Of a DNA stretch of 9,296 nucleotides, positions 1 to 6,774 are shown piece after piece. The translations under genes were made by a program, and so were the position numbers. This DNA is from an uncultured Collinsella sp. Lineage in GTDB: Bacteria > Actinomycetota > Coriobacteriia > Coriobacteriales > Coriobacteriaceae. Below the pieces are notes generated by a model. It made no database searches, had not been told where the DNA came from, and saw only the letters and a list, made by a program, of their open reading frames with translations. Each line of letters starts with the position of its first letter. Positions within the stretch are counted from its first letter, which is position 1. The stretch is from positions 1-9,296 of the forward strand of contig UQXT01000078.1 in the NCBI GenBank assembly GCA_900545075.1, written 5' to 3'.

Positions 1-767
1 AAGAACTCGCCGATAGCGGCACCGGCCATAGGCGCGATGTACTGCATAGGGGCGGAATCTGCAGCGGTTGCCGAAACGATGATGGTGTAGTCGAGCGCAC
101 CGTGCTGGGCGAGGGTCTCACGGATGTTGGCAACCGTGGAAGCCTTCTGGCCGATGGCGACATAGATGCAGACCATGCCCTTGCCACGCTGGTTGAGGAT
201 AGCGTCGATGGCAATGGCGGTCTTACCGGTCTTACGGTCGCCGATGATGAGCTCACGCTGACCACGGCCGATAGGCACCATGGAGTCGATAGCGAGCAGA
301 CCGGTCTGAACCGGCTCGCACACCGGGGTACGATCGATGACGCCGGGAGCCTTGAACTCGATGGGGCGACGGTGCGTAGCGACGATGTCGCCCAGGCCGT
401 CGATGGGCTGGCCGAGCGGATTGACGACGCGGCCGAGCATGGCACGGCTCACGGGGATATCCATAATGCGGCCAGTGGTGCGGCACTCGTCGCCTTCCTT
501 GATGGAGTCGACGGCACCGAACAGAACGGCGCCGACCTCGTCACGGTCAAGGTTCTGGGCAAGGCCGAAGACGGTCTCACCGGTATCGGAGCTCTTGAAC
601 TCCAGAAGCTCGCCTGCCATGGCGCTCTTGAGGCCGGTGACGCGCGCGATGCCGTCGCCTACCTCGTCGACCGTTGAAACCTCATGCGTATCGACCGTCG
701 CGGAGAGGTTCGTGAGCTGCTCCTGCAGTTTCTTGGCGATATCCTGGGCATTGAGGGTTTCGGACAT
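1..767 (-). CDS. atpA: F1F0 ATP synthase subunit alpha, 3' part cut by window edge
   Basis: Alpha subunit of the F1 head, which with beta forms the nucleotide-binding hexamer on the cytoplasmic side of the membrane. About 255 N-terminal residues are visible of a protein usually near 500; the rest lies beyond base 1, so there is no stop codon here. My translation begins MSETLNAQDIAKKL. The Walker A loop GDRKTGKT is at residues 176-183 (E. coli has GDRQTGKT at about 169-176). It is preceded by the alpha-typical PIGRGQRELIIGD, and SATAADSAPMQYIAP sits near the cut end. The start at 767 is supported by a strong GGAGGTGA site a few bases upstream and by a TAATG junction, where the atpH stop and the atpA start share one base. 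Translational coupling to atpH is likely. The Lys for Gln change in the P-loop is at a variable position and should not affect activity. Confidence 0.97.
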   Translation of the reverse strand, partial: MSETLNAQDIAKKLQEQLTNLSATVDTHEVSTVDEVGDGIARVTGLKSAMAGELLEFKSSDTGETVFGLAQNLDRDEVGAVLFGAVDSIKEGDECRTTGRIMDIPVSRAMLGRVVNPLGQPIDGLGDIVATHRRPIEFKAPGVIDRTPVCEPVQTGLLAIDSMVPIGRGQRELIIGDRKTGKTAIAIDAILNQRGKGMVCIYVAIGQKASTVANIRETLAQHGALDYTIIVSATAADSAPMQYIAPMAGAAIGEF

Positions 768-1243
768 TAGGCTTCACCTCCGTACGAATTAGCAGAGTTT
801 GCGAGGGTCTCCTGCGCGATGCGCAGCTGCGTCTTGACGGAAATGTCACGACGCTCGCCGCGAGCCTCGAGCACCAGGCCGCCCACGATAGACGGGTCGA
901 CCTGCTCGATAAGGAATACCTTGCGGCCGAAGTCCTGCTCGCATTTCTTAGTGATGGTTTGACGCAGCTCGTCGTCGAGCGGGATCGCCGTGGTGACGGT
1001 CACGCCCACTACATCCTCGTCTTCCTCGGCAACATACTTAAAGGCAGCTGCCACCTTGGGAAGAAGGTCGAGCTGGTCGCGCTTGGACATGGTGTCGAGC
1101 ACGGCGATGATCTCGGGGCTGGCGGAAGCCAGGCGCTCGATCATCTCGAGGTCCTCGAACACATGGTTCTCGGCCTTGGCGGCTTCCATGAGGGAGCGCG
1201 CGTAGGTCTCGAGCACCTTGTCCTGATAGCGGCTAGTCGGCAT
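767..1243 (-). CDS. atpH: F1F0 ATP synthase subunit delta (OSCP)
   Basis: Subunit delta sits on top of the F1 head and joins it to the b-subunit stator stalk. At 158 residues it is somewhat shorter than the usual 175-180. The N-terminal helical domain (about 5-75) includes YARSLMEAAKAEN. The C-terminal family signature is clear at about 116-142 (DPSIVGGLVLEARGERRDIS followed by VKTQLRI). The start overlaps the end of atpF by 11 bases, with a modest AGGT site inside atpF, and the stop overlaps the atpA start by one base. Expression is therefore probably coupled to both neighbours. Identification rests on the C-terminal motif plus its position between atpF and atpA. Confidence 0.95.
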   Translation of the reverse strand: MPTSRYQDKVLETYARSLMEAAKAENHVFEDLEMIERLASASPEIIAVLDTMSKRDQLDLLPKVAAAFKYVAEEDEDVVGVTVTTAIPLDDELRQTITKKCEQDFGRKVFLIEQVDPSIVGGLVLEARGERRDISVKTQLRIAQETLANSANSYGGEA

Positions 1244-1835
1244 TCAGGCTACCTGCTTCCTGGATGTAGCGCTCGATGAGCTTCTTCTGCTCGGCATCGT
1301 CCTCGAGTGCCTCGCCCACGATCTTGGTGGCGACGGCAACGGACAGGTCGGCGATGGAGCTCGCGGCACCGGCGTAAATGGACTTGCGCTCGTCCTCGAC
1401 GGTCGTATGGGCCTTGGCGATGATCTCCTCGGCCTCCTTGTGAGCAGCCTCAATGATACGGGCGCGCTCGGACTCGGCGTCCTTACGGGCCTCGAGAACG
1501 ATGTCGGCAGCCTGACGACGGGCGTCGGTGACGATCGAGTCGGACTCAGCGCGCTTGGCGATAGCCTCCTGCTTGGTCTTCTCGGCCTCGTCGAGGCTCT
1601 CCTCGATCTTCTTGCCGCGCTCCTCCATGGTTTTCATGATGCCCGGCAGGGCGACCTTTGCCAGCACGATCCAGATGATCAGGAAGGCGATAAGCGCCGG
1701 GATGAACTCCGCCATCTTAGGGATGAGGATGTCCGCACCGGCGGCGCCGTCCTCGGCGAACGCGGAAACCGGCATGAGCAGCGCGGCCGCGGACGCGGAG
1801 AGTGCGATCGCGCTCTTCTGGGATGAAAGATTCAT
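1233..1835 (-). CDS. atpF: F1F0 ATP synthase subunit b with signal-peptide-like N-terminus
   Basis: Subunit b forms the peripheral stalk that holds F1 against the rotor torque. The protein has 200 residues. Residues 1-27 resemble a cleavable signal peptide: one Lys, then a long Ala/Leu/Ser core ending in SAFA before EDG. A second, genuine membrane helix follows at about 44-64 (FIPALIAFLIIWIVLAKVAL). A long charged coiled coil runs from about 68 to 155 (MKTMEERGKKIEESLDEAEK onward, rich in heptad Ala/Glu/Lys/Arg). The C-terminal portion would contact delta. Most bacterial b subunits are about 155-185 residues with one membrane helix at the very N-terminus, so the added leader is notable. A GGAG about nine bases before the ATG supports this start; removing the leader would need a start with no visible support. 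It follows atpE by 15 bases and overlaps atpH. Confidence 0.95.
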   Translation of the reverse strand: MNLSSQKSAIALSASAAALLMPVSAFAEDGAAGADILIPKMAEFIPALIAFLIIWIVLAKVALPGIMKTMEERGKKIEESLDEAEKTKQEAIAKRAESDSIVTDARRQAADIVLEARKDAESERARIIEAAHKEAEEIIAKAHTTVEDERKSIYAGAASSIADLSVAVATKIVGEALEDDAEQKKLIERYIQEAGSLNAD

Positions 1836-1850
1836 ACTTGACGCTCCGTG

Positions 1851-2045
1851 CTATTTAACGATCAGCGCGACAACGAAGCCGATCAGAGCCAGAGCCTCGC
1901 CGAAGGCGGAGCCCATGATGAAGACGGTGAACACGCGGCCCTGGACCTCAGGCTGACGGGCCATAGCACCCGTAGCACCCAGAGCAGACAGGCCGATAGC
2001 AAGACCAGCGCCGATAACACCGAGACCGTAACCGATAACTCCCAC
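1851..2045 (-). CDS. atpE: F1F0 ATP synthase subunit c (rotor ring)
   Basis: Subunit c is the hairpin proteolipid that assembles into the membrane rotor ring. It is short at 64 residues (usual range 70-85), beginning almost directly in helix 1. Helix 1 is Gly-rich (about 2-28). The polar loop contains the hallmark Arg30-Gln31-Pro32. Helix 2 (about 38-62) carries the ion-binding carboxylate Glu50 in GSAFGEALALIG. The residue after Glu50 is Ala rather than the Ser of Na+-type rings, and the helix 1 position of the Na+-type Gln is Ile, so I infer proton coupling. The start is GTG at 2045, preceded by the strongest ribosome binding site in the window, AAAGGAGG about five bases away. That fits the need for many more c subunits than a or b. 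A 124-base gap separates it from atpB. Confidence 0.96.
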   Translation of the reverse strand: MGVIGYGLGVIGAGLAIGLSALGATGAMARQPEVQGRVFTVFIMGSAFGEALALIGFVVALIVK

Positions 2046-2140
2046 GATTCCTCCTTTGTCGTGCGTGTCTTATTTCACGCAGGATAACCTTTTTATAACT
2101 GCCGGGCTCCATGGGTACGGGCACCGGCGGTTTAACGAAT

Positions 2141-2158
2141 TGCCTTACCTTTAAGGCA
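2141..2158 (-). other. Stem-loop in the atpB-atpE gap
   Basis: A perfect 7-bp hairpin with a 4-base loop: TGCCTTA at 2141-2147 pairs with TAAGGCA at 2152-2158. It lies 11 bases downstream of the atpB stop codon in the sense of transcription. No T-run follows, so it is not a classical intrinsic terminator. A second, weaker pairing (GCCGG at 2101-2105 with CCGGC at 2124-2128) lies between it and atpE. It may be an mRNA processing or stabilising element that helps raise subunit c output. That role is inference from position only. Confidence 0.45.
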
Positions 2159-2169
2159 CGAACGGAAGA

Positions 2170-2973
2170 CTACTCCTCCTCCGCGACCTCCTCTGCCTCG
2201 GAGACATACACGGCGGTAAGGACCGTGAAGACGTAAGCCTGGATGGCGCCGACCACAAGCTCGATCGCATAGATCAGGATGAGGATGGCAAGCCAGGCCA
2301 GCGAAGGCAGGGCGCCGACGGCGTGGGCCGCGGAAACCTGCTGAAGCAGCGGCTGCATGAACATGCTCGCCATGATGGCGAACGAGCCCATGACCACGTG
2401 TCCTGCGAACATGTTGCAGAACAGACGGACGGCGAGCGTGATGAGACGCAGGAAGGTCGAGAAAAGCTCGACGACCCAAACAAGCACGTTCATCGGGAAG
2501 CTCACGCCCTGCGGGGCGAGGCTCTTGATGTAGCCGATCACGCCGTGAGCCTTGCATCCGTAGTAGATGAAGTACACGAAGGCGAAGATGGCGAGCGCGG
2601 CGGTGGAGCCGATTGCGCCGGTGCCGGGCTTCATTCCCGGAATCAGGCCGATCATGTTATTGATCAGGATGAACAGGAAAAGCGAGCACAGGAACGGGAA
2701 GTGCTTCTTCCAGTTCTCACCCACGACACCCTTGCCGATATCGTTCTCGACGTACTCGATGATGTACTCGAAACCGTTGACGAAGAAGCCCTTGGGAACC
2801 AGGGTCTGCTTCTTCTTGAACACGGCCAGGACGATCAGGAGCACGATCGTGGAGACGATCAGCCAAAACGAGTACTGCGTGATGCCGCAGCTCAGATCGC
2901 CCACGACGGGGGTGGAGCTGAACTCGCTGACCAGATGATTAATCTCATCAGGCAGCTTTTCAAAAATTTCCAC
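2170..2973 (-). CDS. atpB: F1F0 ATP synthase subunit a
   Basis: Subunit a is the membrane stator that forms the two proton half-channels next to the c ring. The protein has 267 residues and several hydrophobic helices: about 34-52, 92-112, 122-140, 160-182, 185-212 and 224-255. The essential arginine is Arg183 in LAVRLFCNMFAGH, equivalent to E. coli Arg210. The conserved last helix carries Glu238 and Gln245 in IELVVGAIQAYVFTVL. The tail is acidic (SEAEEVAEEE). The start is GTG at 2973, with an AAAGGT site that overlaps the stop of the preceding gene, so coupling to that gene is likely. Order and spacing match the standard atpI-B-E-F-H-A operon. Confidence 0.97.
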   Translation of the reverse strand: MEIFEKLPDEINHLVSEFSSTPVVGDLSCGITQYSFWLIVSTIVLLIVLAVFKKKQTLVPKGFFVNGFEYIIEYVENDIGKGVVGENWKKHFPFLCSLFLFILINNMIGLIPGMKPGTGAIGSTAALAIFAFVYFIYYGCKAHGVIGYIKSLAPQGVSFPMNVLVWVVELFSTFLRLITLAVRLFCNMFAGHVVMGSFAIMASMFMQPLLQQVSAAHAVGALPSLAWLAILILIYAIELVVGAIQAYVFTVLTAVYVSEAEEVAEEE

Positions 2974-2976
2974 GAC

Positions 2977-3300
2977 TTACCTTTCGACCTCATGAGGATC
3001 TCGCAGCGCCTTGGCGACGCGAACCGCGCAGGCGGCCATAAAGGCCACGAAGCCGATCGCCTCGCCCAGGAGGAACATGCGAAATGCCTCTCCGAACAAC
3101 ACAAACACAACCAAGGTAAAGACAAGCAACGCGATTGCCGAGACCGCGAGACTCACCATACCCTTGAGCATGTCCGCATTCTGCTTATCGTCAAGAACCG
3201 GCTTGAGCGTAAAGACAAAGGGAAGGAAGGCAATCGCGCCCGCGATGGCACCTGCAACGATAGCGAGCAGATCGGCTATCTGAAACACTGGCGTCCTCAC
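2977..3300 (-). CDS. atpI: Small membrane protein in the atpI position
   Basis: A 107-residue protein first in the atp operon, ending three bases before atpB. It is strongly hydrophobic with about three membrane segments (roughly 10-32, 47-70 and 74-95) and a basic, charged C-terminus (VAKALRDPHEVER). AtpI-type proteins assist assembly of the c ring, or Mg2+ supply, in other bacteria. Here the assignment rests on position, size and hydrophobicity, since AtpI is poorly conserved and I see no diagnostic motif. The first codon is GTG at 3300 with a GGA only a few bases upstream. A second GTG at 3288 (residue 5) has AGTGAGGA at better spacing and could be the real start. Confidence 0.7.
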   Translation of the reverse strand: MRTPVFQIADLLAIVAGAIAGAIAFLPFVFTLKPVLDDKQNADMLKGMVSLAVSAIALLVFTLVVFVLFGEAFRMFLLGEAIGFVAFMAACAVRVAKALRDPHEVER

Positions 3301-3350
3301 TTTCCTTTTTTAACGCTTCCCAGAACAGTTCCCGCCAAACATTGGTGACT

Positions 3351-3378
3351 ATTGTACGAGCCAATCGCTAAAGTACAA
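3351..3378 (-). promoter_or_regulatory. Candidate promoter of the atp operon
   Basis: On the minus strand a TACAAT -10 box (3351-3356) lies 16 bases downstream of a TTGTAC -35-like box (3373-3378). Both are about 50-80 bases upstream of the first atp gene. The -10 matches the sigma-70 consensus at five of six positions; the -35 is weak. A 6-bp inverted repeat (AACCGA 3377-3382 with TCGGTT 3390-3395) overlaps the edge of the -35 and could be a regulator site or a small hairpin. The prediction is by eye from hexamers and spacing. Confidence 0.45.
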
Positions 3379-3493
3379 CCGAAAAAGCATCGGTTAATAC
3401 GCACCTGTTCGTTTTCTTAAGACCTTCTTTATGCCGCAGGTAGGTAATACGTTTTTTCGCGAACCCCTCTGGGCTAAACGTCCGTTAACAAGA

Positions 3494-3528
3494 GTGCGCG
3501 TGGACGTCTTTTGCTCGCCCGCGCGCAC
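3494..3528 (-). terminator. Weak candidate terminator after upp
   Basis: GTGCGCG (3494-3500) and CGCGCAC (3522-3528) form a 7-bp GC-rich stem about 43 bases downstream of the upp stop. In the minus-strand transcript it is followed by a short CTCTTGTT stretch. The 21-base loop and the imperfect T-run make it a poor intrinsic terminator. The rest of the 270-base gap (3301-3570) contains the atp promoter candidate and no coding region that I can support. Confidence 0.25.
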
Positions 3529-3570
3529 CATTTCTTCGTATTTGTAACTGTAGCCGACAAGGCCCGACGA

Positions 3571-4218
3571 CTACAGCGTGCCGTAGATGCGGTCGCCGGC
3601 ATCGCCCAAGCCGGGGACGATGTAGGCGGCCTCGTTAAGGTGGTCGTCGATGGCGCAGGTATAGATATGCACGTCGGGGTCTTTCTCGGTCAGCGACTTG
3701 AGACCCTCGGGCGCGGCGACGATACACAGCATGCGGATATCTTTGACGCCGCGTTCGCGCAGATAGCTGATAGCCATCTCGGCCGAACCGCCCGTGGCGA
3801 GCATGGGATCGACGACCAGACAGATACGCTGGTCGATATCCTTGGGCATCTTACAGTAATACTCATGCGGTTCGTGGGTGACCTCGTCGCGCTCCATGCC
3901 AATGTGGCCCACGCGGGCAGAGGGCACTAGGTCGAGGATGCCGTCGACCATGCCAAGACCTGCACGCAGGATGGGGACGATGGCGAGCTTCTTGCCGGCA
4001 AGCTGCTTAAACGTGGCGGTGGTGATGGGAGTCTCGACTTCGACATCCTCCATGGGCAGGTCGCGCATGGCCTCGTAGCCGTCAAAAAGCGCGAGCTCGC
4101 GCACGAGCTGGCGGAACTGGTTGGTGCCGGTCGACTTATCGCGCAGGATCGACAACTTGTGCTGGACGAGCGGATGGTCGACAAGCGTCACGCGAGACGC
4201 ATCGTAGGTAACGGTCAT
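3571..4218 (-). CDS. upp: Uracil phosphoribosyltransferase
   Basis: Converts uracil and PRPP to UMP in cytoplasmic pyrimidine salvage. The protein has 215 residues, close to the family norm of about 208-210. The type I phosphoribosyltransferase PRPP loop is at about 135-145 (VVDPMLATGGS). An upstream conserved block ILRAGLGM is at 83-90. The C-terminal uracil-binding signature YIVPGLGDAGDR is at 199-210. The start at 4218 (MTVTYDASRV) is preferred over an in-frame ATG 48 bases upstream because an AAAGGGG site lies just before it and the extra residues match nothing in the family. A gap of 123 bases separates it from glpK, containing a 12-base palindrome TTGCGGCCGCAA (4238-4249) but no promoter I can call. 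Its place next to the atp operon is conserved in many Gram-positive genomes. Confidence 0.97.
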   Translation of the reverse strand: MTVTYDASRVTLVDHPLVQHKLSILRDKSTGTNQFRQLVRELALFDGYEAMRDLPMEDVEVETPITTATFKQLAGKKLAIVPILRAGLGMVDGILDLVPSARVGHIGMERDEVTHEPHEYYCKMPKDIDQRICLVVDPMLATGGSAEMAISYLRERGVKDIRMLCIVAAPEGLKSLTEKDPDVHIYTCAIDDHLNEAAYIVPGLGDAGDRIYGTL

Positions 4219-4341
4219 GGATTGATTGCCCCTTTCGTTGCGGCCGCAAAACGACCTTGCTGACATGGCGCACAGCGATGTTGCCGCCGCCCGCCATGCA
4301 TAAGTTTAGCGGTTTGTTGTATCGAGCGCTCCGTCACAGCC

Positions 4342-5883
4342 CTACTGAGCGGTGCTGAGCGAACGCTTGACCGCATCGTGCCAACCGTCCAGGTTGCGCT
4401 CGCGACGCTCAACGGACATATGGGGATAGAACGTCTTGACGATCTGGGCGTTTTGCTCCAGCTCCTCCAGATCCTCCCAATACCCAACCGCAAGACCCGC
4501 CAAATACGCGGCACCGATTGCCGTGGTCTCCACCGTCTCACATTGCAGCACGGGGATATCCAGCAAGTCTGCCTGGAACTGCATGATGAACTCGTTGCGC
4601 GAGGCACCGCCATCGACGGACAAGCGCTCAATCGAAAGACCCACGTCCTGCTCCATGGCACGCAGCACATCATAGCTCTGATAGGCCACGGACTCGCAAG
4701 CGGCACGCACGATGGTCGCGCGACTCGAGGCGCCGGTCAGACCGCATACGATGCCGCGGGCGTGCGCGTCCCACCAAGGTGCCCCCAAGCCCGCGAAAGC
4801 GGGGACAAAGTAGCATCCCTCGTTATCGCCGATCGAGGAGGCGAGCTGTGCCGATTCGGATACGTTGGAGATAACGCCCATGTTGTCGAGCAGCCAGTTC
4901 ATCGTTGAGCCGGCGGCAAAAATAGAGCCCTCGAGCGCATAGCTGACTTTGCCATCCGCAGCGATACCGATGGTGGAGACCAGGCCATTCTTGGATTCGA
5001 CGATCTCGTCGCCGGTGTTCATGAGCATAAAGCAGCCCGTGCCATAGGTGTTTTTGGTCTGGCCGGGATGGAAGCAGCAGTGACCGAACAGCGACGCCTG
5101 CTGGTCGCCCGCCACACCCATGATGGGCGGCATGTTGGTCATGATGTCGCTCGCGACGCGGCCGTAGTCGCCCGAGCTCCAGCGAACCTCGGGCATCATG
5201 GAACGTGGAACATCAAAGAGCGCCAGCAGGTCGTCGTCCCAATCGAGCGTATGGATATTAAAGAGTGCCGTGCGGCTGGCATTGGTGTAGTCGGTGGCAA
5301 AGACCTGGCCGCCGGTGAGGTTGTAGATGAGCCAGGTGTCGATGGTGCCAAACATGAGGTCGCCCGCCGCCGCACTCTCGCGTGCGCCGTCGACGTTGTC
5401 GAGAATCCACTGCACCTTGGAGGCCGAGAAATACGGGTCGAGTGTGAGTCCCGTGCGGGAGCGCACCAGCTCCTCGCAGCCCTGCTCGGCCAGTTTATCG
5501 ATTGTCGAGGCGGTGCGGCGACACTGCCACACGATGGCGTTGTAGATAGGCTGGCCACTCACGCGGTCCCACACCACCGTGGTCTCGCGCTGGTTGGAGA
5601 TACCGATGGCGGCGATGCGATCGGAATGGATGCCGCTCTTAAACTGGACCTCCATCATCACGCCGATCTGGCTGGCAAGCACCTCCGTGGGATCCTGCTC
5701 CACCCAGCCGGGGCGCGGGAAGCTGGTTTTGACGCTACGACGCGCCTGGGCGACGATGCAGCCGTACTCGTCGACGATGGTCGCGAGTACCGAGGTGGTG
5801 CCGCAGTCGAGCGCCATGATGTAGGAACCGCCAAAGCTAAACGAAGCATCTTCCATGCCCAGGCTGCCCAGATTCAACGACAT
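4342..5883 (-). CDS. glpK: Glycerol kinase
   Basis: Phosphorylates glycerol to glycerol-3-phosphate with ATP, in the cytoplasm; FGGY carbohydrate kinase family. The 513 residues are near the usual 500, with about 15 extra at the N-terminus (MSLNLGSLGMEDASFSFGGS) before the phosphate-binding start YIMALDCGTTS at 21-31. Substrate-contact motif NQRETTVVWD is at 97-106 (Arg99, Glu100), followed by PIYNAIVWQCRRT (112-124), Tyr151 in LDPYFSASKVQWI, and Asp260 as catalytic base in GVAGDQQASLFG. The glycerol kinase signature GQTKNTYGTGCFML is at 274-287 and the C-terminal ATP site DGGASRNEFIMQFQAD at 424-439. The loop that carries the HPr-phosphorylated His (His232) in enterococcal GlpK reads ASDIMTNMPPI here, without His. 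The ATG at 5883 follows GAAAGGTG by six bases, and that site overlaps the end of the sua5 gene. No glpF or glpD is in the window. Confidence 0.97.
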   Translation of the reverse strand: MSLNLGSLGMEDASFSFGGSYIMALDCGTTSVLATIVDEYGCIVAQARRSVKTSFPRPGWVEQDPTEVLASQIGVMMEVQFKSGIHSDRIAAIGISNQRETTVVWDRVSGQPIYNAIVWQCRRTASTIDKLAEQGCEELVRSRTGLTLDPYFSASKVQWILDNVDGARESAAAGDLMFGTIDTWLIYNLTGGQVFATDYTNASRTALFNIHTLDWDDDLLALFDVPRSMMPEVRWSSGDYGRVASDIMTNMPPIMGVAGDQQASLFGHCCFHPGQTKNTYGTGCFMLMNTGDEIVESKNGLVSTIGIAADGKVSYALEGSIFAAGSTMNWLLDNMGVISNVSESAQLASSIGDNEGCYFVPAFAGLGAPWWDAHARGIVCGLTGASSRATIVRAACESVAYQSYDVLRAMEQDVGLSIERLSVDGGASRNEFIMQFQADLLDIPVLQCETVETTAIGAAYLAGLAVGYWEDLEELEQNAQIVKTFYPHMSVERRERNLDGWHDAVKRSLSTAQ

Positions 5884-5896
5884 CGCTTACACCTTT

Positions 5897-6640
5897 CTAT
5901 TGCATCGGGTCGGACAGGACCCGCTCGATCTCTGATGCGGGAAGCGCACCTTGGCGCAGGATCTGGAGCTCGCCGTGCTGGAACGACACGATGGTTGAGG
6001 CGTCGCGACACGGGGTCTCACCGGCGTCGACGGCAACATCGACCCCCTCCAGGATGCGCTCCTCCACCGTGACAAAACTTGCCGGCGCGGGCGCGCCATG
6101 CGTGTTGGCGCTGGTGCAGGCAAGTGGACTGCCGCACGCGCGGATGAGCGCTTGCACCACGGGCGAGGCCGAAGCGCGCAGGGCCACGGTGTCGTCGGCG
6201 GCGCGCATAAAGGTCGGCACGCAGGGGGCTGCCTTGACCACGATAGTCAGGGCGCCCGGCCAGCATCTTCGGGCAAGCGCGCGGGCCTCTTCCGGAATAT
6301 CCACGCCGTAGCGGTCGAGGGCCTCGGCATCACCGACCAGCCAGGCGACCGTTTGGGTAAGCTCGCGCTGTTTGAGGGTAAAGATGCGACGATACCCGGT
6401 GCCGAGTGCGGGCACTGAGGCGCCGTTGACGGCAGCCTGCGGATCGCGCGGCCACGATGGGAATTCGCTTGTATCTTGGGGCACGGCGTCCGAGAAGGCG
6501 TTGACTGCCACGGCGACACCGTAGACGGTCTCGGTCGGGATCAAGGCCAGGCCGCCGCAGCCGAGCACCTCGGCCGTGCGCTCGACGGCGAGCCGATGCG
6601 GCTCGCGAGCTCCCTCGTATACCCGGTAGACCGTCTGCAT
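5897..6640 (-). CDS. Sua5/YrdC-type L-threonylcarbamoyladenylate synthase
   Basis: Probable enzyme making threonylcarbamoyl-AMP from threonine, bicarbonate and ATP, the first step of the tRNA t6A37 modification. The protein has 247 residues, longer than E. coli TsaC (190) but lacking the C-terminal Sua5 domain (which makes about 340). The N-terminal signature PTETVYG is at 35-41. WPGALTIVV (127-135), TSANTHGAPAP (176-186) and DASTIV (213-218) are further family blocks. A linker of about 30 residues (roughly 48-80, AFSDAVPQDTSEFPSWPRDP onward) is inserted between PTETVYG and the next block, and the usual KGRP region reads KQREL (90-94). ATG at 6640 is preceded by AAGGGG at a rather long spacing of about 12. 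The gene lies 134 bases below hicB and 13 bases above glpK. The prmC-sua5 association is common in Gram-positives. The family is certain; TsaC activity is likely given the divergent KGRP block. Confidence 0.88.
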   Translation of the reverse strand: MQTVYRVYEGAREPHRLAVERTAEVLGCGGLALIPTETVYGVAVAVNAFSDAVPQDTSEFPSWPRDPQAAVNGASVPALGTGYRRIFTLKQRELTQTVAWLVGDAEALDRYGVDIPEEARALARRCWPGALTIVVKAAPCVPTFMRAADDTVALRASASPVVQALIRACGSPLACTSANTHGAPAPASFVTVEERILEGVDVAVDAGETPCRDASTIVSFQHGELQILRQGALPASEIERVLSDPMQ

Positions 6641-6774
6641 GTGTATGCCAGCCCCTTACGCTCTGGTGAAAGTTTGTTTACTGAGGGACATTCTCGCACG
6701 AAACGTTCAACCTATTTGCCCAGAGCGCATGTTGGTTTGGTGAGCGGCTCTAGTAGTCGGTGAAAGTGAGGGGG

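Noticed and set aside
102..677. 191-codon plus-strand frame opposite atpA
   Set aside because: It is a shadow of atpA, whose Walker A and alpha-subunit motifs are clear on the minus strand.
2323..3348. 341-codon open frame on the plus strand across atpB and the atpI-position gene
   Set aside because: It is antisense to well-supported membrane protein genes, is highly charged and His/Asp-rich with no family motif, and reflects GC-rich third positions.
4238..4249. Palindrome TTGCGGCCGCAA upstream of upp as an operator
   Set aside because: GC-rich 12-base palindromes are common in such genomes, and no promoter elements could be placed around it.
5068..6072. 334-codon open frame on the plus strand across glpK and the sua5-like gene
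   Set aside because: It is antisense to glpK, which carries all family motifs; the antisense product has Ala/Arg/His-rich shadow composition and no recognisable domain.
6659..6727. Inverted repeat CGCTCTGG (6659-6666) with CCAGAGCG (6720-6727) between hicB and the sua5-like gene
   Set aside because: The stem is only 8 bp with a 53-base spacer and no T-run; too weak to call a terminator or attachment site.
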